From: a virus
IMG/VR virus record: IMGVR_UViG_3300042383_001062
Coordinates: 1 to 28,319 of that record
DNA: 28,319 nucleotides
Strand: one strand, 5' to 3'
The notes beneath the pieces are model-generated. The model did not search any database. It saw only the letters and a program-made list of their open reading frames with translations, and was not told the DNA's origin. Numbering within the stretch: the first letter of the stretch is position 1; every line of letters begins with the position of its first letter. This document shows, one piece after another, positions 24,344 through 28,319 of the stretch. The position numbers and the translations under genes are program-made.

Positions 24344-24770
24344 CAAAAGTCAATTTAAATAAAGAATAAATCTTATGTTTATATACTGTACTCTGGTGGG
24401 TGCTTTCTTCTAATCTTGTTTCTAAAATTGCATATCGATCTTCTTTAACTGATTTTAAATTTTGTTTAAAAATTAACGTATCTGAGTAGTTAGACCAATA
24501 CCCGTTATCTAACTCTTTGATTTCAAAACATTTTTTAAATTGTCTACTAGAATATGATTTAGCTGCGATGAGTGCACAGCTTTTTAAGTAGTATTGGTTT
24601 ATTAAATCTTTTGTTTGTATATTGAATAAACCCCAATTACCATTTTGTAATTCTTTTACTAAAAAATCTTTATATACCAAAGAACCATTTGGTAATAGTG
24701 ATATTGGGAGTTGTTTTTGTAACTCGGTATCAAAATAGTAAGCAAGCTCTTTTATATGTTTTTTTGGCAT
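24339..24770 (-). CDS. Conserved hypothetical phage protein (143 aa)
   Basis: No known function. The ATG at 24770 is chosen because it overlaps the stop of the nucleotidyltransferase gene as TAATG; an in-frame ATG at 24797 lies inside that gene. The protein starts MPKKHIKELAYYFDTELQKQ and carries ISLLPNGSLVYKDFLVKEL, GNWGLFN, INQYYLKSCALIAAKSY and a second related stretch with ELDNGYWSNYSD. From memory such proteins occur in T4-like marine phages beside head genes. It seems cytoplasmic or virion-bound; no membrane segment. The gene before it and the promoter after it suggest it is the last gene of its unit. Confidence 0.65.
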   Translation of the reverse strand: MPKKHIKELAYYFDTELQKQLPISLLPNGSLVYKDFLVKELQNGNWGLFNIQTKDLINQYYLKSCALIAAKSYSSRQFKKCFEIKELDNGYWSNYSDTLIFKQNLKSVKEDRYAILETRLEESTHQSTVYKHKIYSLFKLTFV

Positions 24771-25966
24771 TATCTTAATCCAGCAATGGTTAACCATTTA
24801 CTTAATTCATCACTTTCTGATAATGTACTACGGGTTCCAGAATTCTTTCCAGCCATTGCTCCAGACCTTGCAGTACGTTCCCATTTTTTATCTATAACAT
24901 CATTAATATAACCATCGGTTTTATCGCCGCCAATATCACGATTATGCTGATTAATAAGATCTTCTTCTTCTTGGTGTTCTTCTGTATTTTCAAGTGCATT
25001 AATTTCTTGGTTTGGATCGGTATTGATATTGATTTGAGAACCATTGGAAATTGGTTTTACTTGAGTAGCTGGTTCACCCATTGTATTAGTATCATGTTGT
25101 GCTAAATTAAATACTGGATTGCCTTGTTCATCTTTACCTATTGCGCCTGGATCTTTTGTTAAATCTTTTTGGATTTGAGTACCATCTGGCATTGCAACTG
25201 CTACTGATTTTCCAGGTTGATAATTTGTTATAACTGCTTGTGTACCAGTTTCGTTAACGATGTCTTTGATTTTCATGTTTTCCCCAATGCTTAATTCAGC
25301 ATTTTGTAAGTTGATAATGTGTTTTTTTAATTTATCGATCTGACCACGTGAACGCAGTAATTTGAATGCTAAATTTTCAACACTTAATTCGCCACTGTTT
25401 TCTAAACCAGCTTTTCGTAAATGGTAAATGTTTTCGAGCGTGTCTTCGGCAGTATCGATATCAGATGATTTCAGTGCTAGATTGATATAAGACGCATAAT
25501 TTCTAGCTTTGTTTTTGACTTCTTTCTCACTTACTGATGGCGAAGACCGTACTGGTTTCTGTATCCAGGTGTTGTCTAATATACTAAAAATACCAGCCGA
25601 ATGATGTACTTGTTTACTATCTTGAACATATACTTCAACATTGATGCCTTTAATTCGGAGATCGTATTTAAAGTTATATTCATTCTTTTTGGAATTGAAA
25701 TAATCTGCTAATTCTTGGTTGCCATTCATATCAACTATTAAATGCAGATCTATATCTGAATAATCGGAATACCAATAACTTGCATTAGATCCACTGATAG
25801 TAATATCTTTTAAGTTTAAATTTTTTACTTTTAAGGTATTAGCAAAATTTTTAGCAATTTTTAAAAGTTGCAGACGTATTTTAGGGCGCATCTTTAAATC
25901 ATCCCATAGAATTGGGTTTAACAACTGGTTTACAGTATATGCTGGAATTGCTTCGTTTAATGCCAT
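24770..25966 (-). CDS. Nucleotidyltransferase-domain protein with a fused C-terminal region (398 aa)
   Basis: The N-terminal domain has the polymerase-beta-type nucleotidyltransferase signature: GSN at 59-61, DID at 71-73 in SDYSDIDLHLIVD, and a third acidic residue Glu111 in VEVYVQD, so the metal-binding triad appears intact. Helices follow to about 228. From residue 231 a distinct, polar, Asn/Gln/Glu-rich part begins with MKIKDIVNETGTQAVI and ends SDELSKWLTIAGLR. It resembles, from memory, free-standing phage proteins that begin MKIRDI. GGGGAAAAC lies directly upstream of that internal ATG (25276), so a second product of 168 aa is possible. The substrate is unknown. The start follows the stop of the coiled-coil gene by 1 nt. 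Confidence 0.75.
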   Translation of the reverse strand: MALNEAIPAYTVNQLLNPILWDDLKMRPKIRLQLLKIAKNFANTLKVKNLNLKDITISGSNASYWYSDYSDIDLHLIVDMNGNQELADYFNSKKNEYNFKYDLRIKGINVEVYVQDSKQVHHSAGIFSILDNTWIQKPVRSSPSVSEKEVKNKARNYASYINLALKSSDIDTAEDTLENIYHLRKAGLENSGELSVENLAFKLLRSRGQIDKLKKHIINLQNAELSIGENMKIKDIVNETGTQAVITNYQPGKSVAVAMPDGTQIQKDLTKDPGAIGKDEQGNPVFNLAQHDTNTMGEPATQVKPISNGSQININTDPNQEINALENTEEHQEEEDLINQHNRDIGGDKTDGYINDVIDKKWERTARSGAMAGKNSGTRSTLSESDELSKWLTIAGLR

Positions 25967-25967
25967 C

Positions 25968-26207
25968 TTAAAATTTCATGATAATAGTTACGATTGTTGA
26001 TAAGATACCAGCAATAATTGTGGCAGTTGCACCGATAATTACTTTGCTCATACTAGCTTTACTTTCTTCTATTTTTCCAGCTAATGTTTCAACTTTGGTT
26101 TCAATGGTTGTTAAACGGGTTTCTAGGTTTTGATATCTTAATGCACATAATTCAACATGACTTTCAAGATTTTCTTTTTCAATATCGGTTGGTTTTAAAG
26201 ATGACAT
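25968..26207 (-). CDS. Small coiled-coil protein with C-terminal membrane helix (79 aa)
   Basis: The start at 26207 has GGAGAAC 5 nt upstream; a TTG at 26219 would place the ribosome-binding site inside the gene. Residues 10-50 are a charged coiled coil (LETRLTTIETKVETLAGKIE), and the last 20 residues are one hydrophobic segment (VIIGATATIIAGILSTIVTI). This layout resembles XhlA-like phage proteins and DUF1640-type families that anchor a coiled coil in the membrane. A role in lysis or membrane attachment is possible; no holin or spanin partner is visible nearby. It sits between two structural-type genes. Confidence 0.68.
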   Translation of the reverse strand: MSSLKPTDIEKENLESHVELCALRYQNLETRLTTIETKVETLAGKIEESKASMSKVIIGATATIIAGILSTIVTIIMKF

Positions 26208-26219
26208 AATGTTCTCCAA

Positions 26220-26654
26220 TTATCCCTGCTCAAGGGTGTCTTGTATATTTATTTGAATTTGCGAGAAAACGATATTCTTACCGATACCTTCTGTTACAAA
26301 TACCGCATAAGATTGCTCCATCAACTCATCTAACCCATTGATATATGGTACTAAATGGAAATCATGTTTAAGCCACCATACCTGGTCACCATTTTCTAGG
26401 AATACATCATCACGATCTGTTGTAAAATCAAACCTCCATACTCTAATAATTTCATTGGTATCAAATCCAATTAATGATCCCTTAACTTCTAGCATAACTG
26501 GATTATTAAATGTATTAATATTTGATCTAAGACCAATTGTTTGAACTACGGTATTGAAGTTCTGTTCTTTCTTGCGAGAATCTTCCTTACCTGGTTCTAT
26601 ACGGTATTGTCCGGTATGTGTAATATCAACTAATGTGTAAATTTTATAATTCAT
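26220..26654 (-). CDS. Conserved hypothetical phage protein (144 aa)
   Basis: Function unknown. The ATG at 26654 is chosen; an in-frame TTG at 26675 lies within the upstream terminator. The sequence begins MNYKIYTLVDITHTGQYRIE and contains EQNFNTVVQTIGLRSNIN, RVWRFDFTTDRDDVF, HDFHLVPYINGLDE and GIGKNIVFSQI. From memory this is a family in T4-like marine phages with conserved DIT-x-T, QTIG and NIxF features, annotated as hypothetical. There is no ribosome-binding site, and a degenerate late box (GTTAAATA) ends 4 nt before the ATG, so a leaderless transcript is possible. Confidence 0.68.
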   Translation of the reverse strand: MNYKIYTLVDITHTGQYRIEPGKEDSRKKEQNFNTVVQTIGLRSNINTFNNPVMLEVKGSLIGFDTNEIIRVWRFDFTTDRDDVFLENGDQVWWLKHDFHLVPYINGLDELMEQSYAVFVTEGIGKNIVFSQIQINIQDTLEQG

Positions 26655-26658
26655 AGTG

Positions 26659-26666
26659 TATTTAAC
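26659..26666 (-). promoter_or_regulatory. Degenerate late box GTTAAATA abutting a start codon
   Basis: The minus strand reads GTTAAATACACTATG, so the box is one base off the NATAAATA form and lies 4 nt before the ATG at 26654. It sits between the terminator at 26674 and the gene. Confidence 0.35.
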
Positions 26667-26673
26667 CAGACAC

Positions 26674-26701
26674 AAAAAAGCCCCACTAAAAAGTGAGGCT
26701 T
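26674..26701 (-). terminator. Rho-independent terminator after the 135-aa gene
   Basis: AAGCCTCACT and AGTGGGGCTT on the minus strand form a 10-bp stem with one U-G wobble and a TTTT loop, followed by TTTT. On the plus strand the wobble is a mismatch, so the element acts on the minus strand, 22 nt past the stop codon. Confidence 0.82.
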
Positions 26702-26723
26702 GATGTTTAATACAAAATGCTAA

Positions 26724-27131
26724 TTAAGCAAATGTACCTGCACCAACTAAAGTTTTTGAAACTACAGTTGCGCTAGAGAACCCAGCTGCAATTAATGTAG
26801 CTGCAAGTGCTTCTGCTTGTGTAGGAGTAGTATCAGTTGGGTCAAGTTTAGAATTGTCACCCAATGTGTCAGCTGAAACGATCAAGAAGAACCCGTTTGA
26901 AGTTGGTTCACCAATTGCATAAATTTCAGCAATTTGTTGAATTGTACGTACTACACGTGTATAAAGACTTGCAGGATCGGTAAAGTTAGATTCAATTGAT
27001 GTAACATCAACGTTGAAGAATGCTAATTGGCGAGTACCGAATTTAGTGGTTGGGGTAGTTTTTAAATAATTTGCTGCAACGCCAGTGTTTACTGTTCCGT
27101 CATAGCCTGTTGATCCGATTAATGATGGCAT
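26724..27131 (-). CDS. Small structural-type phage protein (135 aa)
   Basis: It begins MPSLIGSTGYDGTVNTGVAA and continues with FGTRQLAFFNVDVTS, LYTRVVRTIQQIAEIYAIGE, GFFLIVSADT and a Thr/Ala-rich end (TLVGAGTFA). AGGAGA is 8 nt upstream of the ATG. A GATAAATA box lies 51 nt upstream and a strong terminator lies downstream, so it is a single-gene late unit, a layout suited to an abundant virion component. It shares a layout with the 130-aa protein at 21825. Function not identified; a decoration, tail-tube or neck role would all be guesses. Confidence 0.65.
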   Translation of the reverse strand: MPSLIGSTGYDGTVNTGVAANYLKTTPTTKFGTRQLAFFNVDVTSIESNFTDPASLYTRVVRTIQQIAEIYAIGEPTSNGFFLIVSADTLGDNSKLDPTDTTPTQAEALAATLIAAGFSSATVVSKTLVGAGTFA

Positions 27132-27182
27132 AATTTTTCTCCTATATGCTTTTCAACTCACTACTCTGTGAGCTTGTAATAT

Positions 27183-27190
27183 TATTTATC
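27183..27190 (-). promoter_or_regulatory. T4-like late promoter box GATAAATA
   Basis: GATAAATA on the minus strand, 51 nt before the 135-aa gene. A CTCAC/GTGAG hairpin (27157-27172) lies in the resulting leader, which could stabilise the transcript. Confidence 0.55.
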
Positions 27191-27198
27191 TTTTTCAG

Positions 27199-27453
27199 CT
27201 ATTTTTGCCTACTTTCTTGAATTTTTTTAATTCCCCGTTTAAACTTGGAACCATCTCCGGCTTTAATACTGTTAATAAACCTACGTTCTAAATCAGCAGC
27301 TTCTTCTGGCTCGTAGTTTTCTCTAATTAACTCTAGTATATTGATAGCACTTTGAATAATGTTTGACCCACGGCTTTCGATTACTAAATTGGTGTCTCTA
27401 TTGACACCAAGTTGACTTAATTCTTGTAAAATTGATCTAGTTGATTTCTTCAT
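27199..27453 (-). CDS. Conserved hypothetical phage protein (84 aa)
   Basis: The ATG at 27453 is chosen, with AAGGA upstream; a longer reading from a TTG at 27486 would cross the AATAAATA box. It starts MKKSTRSILQELSQLG and contains VIESRGSNIIQSAINILELI, AADLERRFINSIKAGD and KFKRGIKKIQ. It is wholly helical. From memory the VIESRG...INxxxLI...LERRxxNxIK pattern is widespread in T4-like aquatic phages with no known role. It has basic C-terminal helices that could bind nucleic acid, but no direct evidence. Confidence 0.7.
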   Translation of the reverse strand: MKKSTRSILQELSQLGVNRDTNLVIESRGSNIIQSAINILELIRENYEPEEAADLERRFINSIKAGDGSKFKRGIKKIQESRQK

Positions 27454-27472
27454 TGTACTATTCCTTATAACG

Positions 27473-27480
27473 TATTTATT
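27473..27480 (-). promoter_or_regulatory. Late-type promoter box AATAAATA
   Basis: The minus strand reads AATAAATACG, 19 nt before the ATG of the 84-aa gene, in the short divergent gap beside the plus-strand promoter at 27500. Confidence 0.5.
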
Positions 27481-27499
27481 TTTCAATGAATAAAAAGAG

Positions 27500-27528
27500 T
27501 TGACAAATTGGTGAAGATACGATATACT
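27500..27528 (+). promoter_or_regulatory. Sigma70-type promoter of the plus-strand gene
   Basis: TTGACA (27500-27505) and TATACT (27523-27528) are separated by 17 bp, 31 nt before the ATG at 27560. TTGG follows the -35 by 2 nt. It is the only plus-strand promoter with a strong match seen. Confidence 0.88.
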
Positions 27529-27559
27529 TCAATTTCACAGACATACACAGGAGAATATT

Positions 27560-27793
27560 ATGTCAACACAACAAAGGGAAGTACTTAAAACTCAACCACA
27601 AGGTAAAACAGGCTATGACATCAGATCTGATATCTTAATGATGGCTAAAGATCTAGCAATAAAAGAATTTGATTCGGAATTTGAATATTGGAAAATTCTG
27701 AATAGAGGTATGGAGAACAAACCAGAATTCCCATCAATTGATAAAGTTCTTGAGATTGCTAATAGAATGAATGATTTTGTTGGTAAGAAGTAA
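27560..27793 (+). CDS. Small plus-strand phage protein (77 aa)
   Basis: The only gene in the window on the plus strand. It begins MSTQQREVLKTQPQGKTGYD, then IRSDILMMAKDLAIKEFDSE, FPSIDKVLEIANRMNDF and GKK. It is mostly helical and charged, with no membrane or catalytic features. From memory, phage proteins with a GYxIRxDILxxA motif occur widely in T4-like aquatic phages as hypothetical proteins. AGGAGA is 6 nt upstream of the ATG. It has its own strong sigma70-type promoter and a terminator, so it is likely expressed early by host polymerase, independently of its neighbours. Confidence 0.78.
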   Translation: MSTQQREVLKTQPQGKTGYDIRSDILMMAKDLAIKEFDSEFEYWKILNRGMENKPEFPSIDKVLEIANRMNDFVGKK

Positions 27794-27797
27794 CTAA

Positions 27798-27817
27798 AAA
27801 GGCCCTTCGGGGCCTTT
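27798..27817. terminator. Bidirectional terminator between convergent genes
   Basis: AAAGGCCC and GGGCCTTT form an 8-bp stem with a TTCG loop. The plus-strand gene stops 5 nt before it and the minus-strand metallopeptidase gene stops at 27821. T- and A-rich flanks on both sides support use in both directions. Confidence 0.85.
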
Positions 27818-27820
27818 CTT

Positions 27821-28222
27821 TTATTCTACTGATTCTTGCTGAAATAGTTCAGGATGCATCTTACCCCATTTCCGCATAACTACAGCTGCTTGTGCATTTG
27901 CCTCATTTTCATGCGGACTTCCATCTTTTCCACTGTCAGCATTTAATTCATTATTCAAATCTTGCCGATAGTGGACTAATTCATGTGCTAATGTTCTACA
28001 ACAATCCATGATATGACGATTCTTGATGGTTAAATTGATATTATGTCCACCATATCCACCAAATGAACGATATTCTACACTATGAGAATTATCTTTTTGA
28101 AGGTTGATGTTTGGTAAACTATCTAATTGTAATTCTTTTTTGGCAAACTTAATGAAGGCATGAAGAATATCTTCTGCGTTATCTCGTTTTAATCCTTCTG
28201 ATAGTATTTCTCGTATTTTCAT
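27821..28222 (-). CDS. Putative zinc metallopeptidase with a capsid-targeting-like N-terminus (133 aa)
   Basis: HELVH at residues 80-84 in CCRTLAHELVHYRQDL is the HExxH zinc signature. The segment PHENEANAQAA (103-113) may supply a third ligand (Glu105 or Glu107). The N-terminus MKIREILSEGLKRD matches the T4 prohead protease pattern hydrophobic-x-Glu then Gly. The rest is an alpha/beta domain (SVEYRSFGGYGGHNINLTIK). The ATG at 28222 is preferred; a TTG at 28237 would cross the late box. The box ends 5 nt before the ATG and no ribosome-binding site is seen. Activity and substrate are unproven; SprT-like or phage structural families with HExxH are alternatives. Confidence 0.72.
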   Translation of the reverse strand: MKIREILSEGLKRDNAEDILHAFIKFAKKELQLDSLPNINLQKDNSHSVEYRSFGGYGGHNINLTIKNRHIMDCCRTLAHELVHYRQDLNNELNADSGKDGSPHENEANAQAAVVMRKWGKMHPELFQQESVE

Positions 28223-28227
28223 AGTAG

Positions 28228-28235
28228 TATTTATC
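28228..28235 (-). promoter_or_regulatory. T4-like late box GATAAATA directly before a start codon
   Basis: The minus strand reads GATAAATACTACTATG, so the box ends 5 nt before the ATG of the metallopeptidase gene. Initiation about 6 nt downstream would fall at the start codon. Confidence 0.55.
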
Positions 28236-28254
28236 AACTGAACTAAAAGACTAT

Positions 28255-28319
28255 TTACTTTGGGTTCGACAACATGTTTTTTAAATATTCATTAAACTCG
28301 TCAATATTACCTATGAAAC
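28255..28319 (-). CDS. Partial gene, C-terminal end only
   Basis: A minus-strand frame open to the right edge ends at TAA (28255-28257). Its last residues are FIGNIDEFNEYLKNMLSNPK. The stretch is helical and charged. It is followed by a 19-nt gap to the metallopeptidase box, so it is probably the upstream neighbour on the same strand. Function cannot be inferred from 20 residues. Confidence 0.5.
   Translation of the reverse strand, partial: FIGNIDEFNEYLKNMLSNPK

Noticed and set aside
24304-24346. Longer TTG starts for several genes (24346, 26219, 26675, 27486, 28237, 2496, 14561)
   Set aside because: In each case the extension runs through a ribosome-binding site, a promoter box or a terminator, and a better ATG lies just downstream.
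26246-26253. AATAAATA as a late promoter for the 79-aa gene at 26207
   Set aside because: It lies inside the coding sequence of the 144-aa gene in AT-rich DNA and has the weakest first base; a chance match is as likely.
1-28319. tRNA genes, integrase, transposase or prophage attachment sites
   Set aside because: No cloverleaf-like segment, recombinase motif or host-gene duplication was found in a reading of both strands; the gene content is purely that of a virulent T4-like phage.

Overview
The window is a 28.3 kb piece of a tailed-phage genome. It is AT-rich and almost entirely coded on the minus strand; one small gene (27560-27793) is on the plus strand. Three things point to a T4-like myovirus of the aquatic type: class Ia ribonucleotide reductase genes (nrdA, nrdB) with a glutaredoxin, a PAAR-type spike-tip protein, and a set of fibre and structural proteins that resemble, from memory, those of marine and freshwater T4-like phages. 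Many genes also carry an NATAAATA box like the T4 late promoter. No host gene, integrase, transposase, tRNA or CRISPR array was seen, and the host cannot be named from this sequence.

Layout, read along the minus strand from right to left. From 28319 to 26220 there are small head, tail or unknown genes, including a putative zinc metallopeptidase. Next come a short coiled-coil membrane protein, a nucleotidyltransferase-domain protein, and a structural or scaffold-like gene (23351-24304). That gene ends on a slippery A-AAA-AAG-stop and seems to continue in the -1 frame to 22992. From 22956 to 19621 are a RecB/MGME1-like PD-(D/E)XK nuclease, a small virion protein and a pectate-lyase-fold tailspike. 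From 19613 to 14609 is the nucleotide-reduction operon: nrdA, four small genes, nrdB and a coiled-coil protein. From 14604 to 12421 is an operon running from a 147-aa protein through a 53-aa protein, glutaredoxin, a small beta-rich protein and a helical protein to the PAAR protein, closed by a terminator. From 12341 to 92 is an adhesion cassette: a 1956-aa collagen-like fibre with a C-terminal S74 chaperone, four further structural or fibre proteins, a 56-aa gene and a six-module 644-aa protein. Partial genes lie at both ends.

Two promoter classes divide the window. Four host-type promoters have a perfect TTGACA and a 17-bp spacer (27500, 22985, 19608 and 14599). All four also carry TTGG 2-4 nt after the -35 box. 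They precede the plus-strand gene, the nuclease, the nrd operon and the glutaredoxin/PAAR operon. NATAAATA boxes precede mostly structural genes and often overlap the stop codon of the gene before. Several minus-strand terminators separate the units.

The observations most worth a second look are: the probable programmed -1 frameshift at 23354-23360; the hairpin with a T8 tract about 10 nt downstream of the nrdA sigma70 promoter, which could be an attenuator or a small RNA; genes whose -10 element lies only 4-6 nt upstream of the start codon with no ribosome-binding site; N-terminal peptides resembling T4 prohead-protease targeting sequences on a putative metallopeptidase and other proteins; and a one-residue shift in an NrdB metal-ligand motif.
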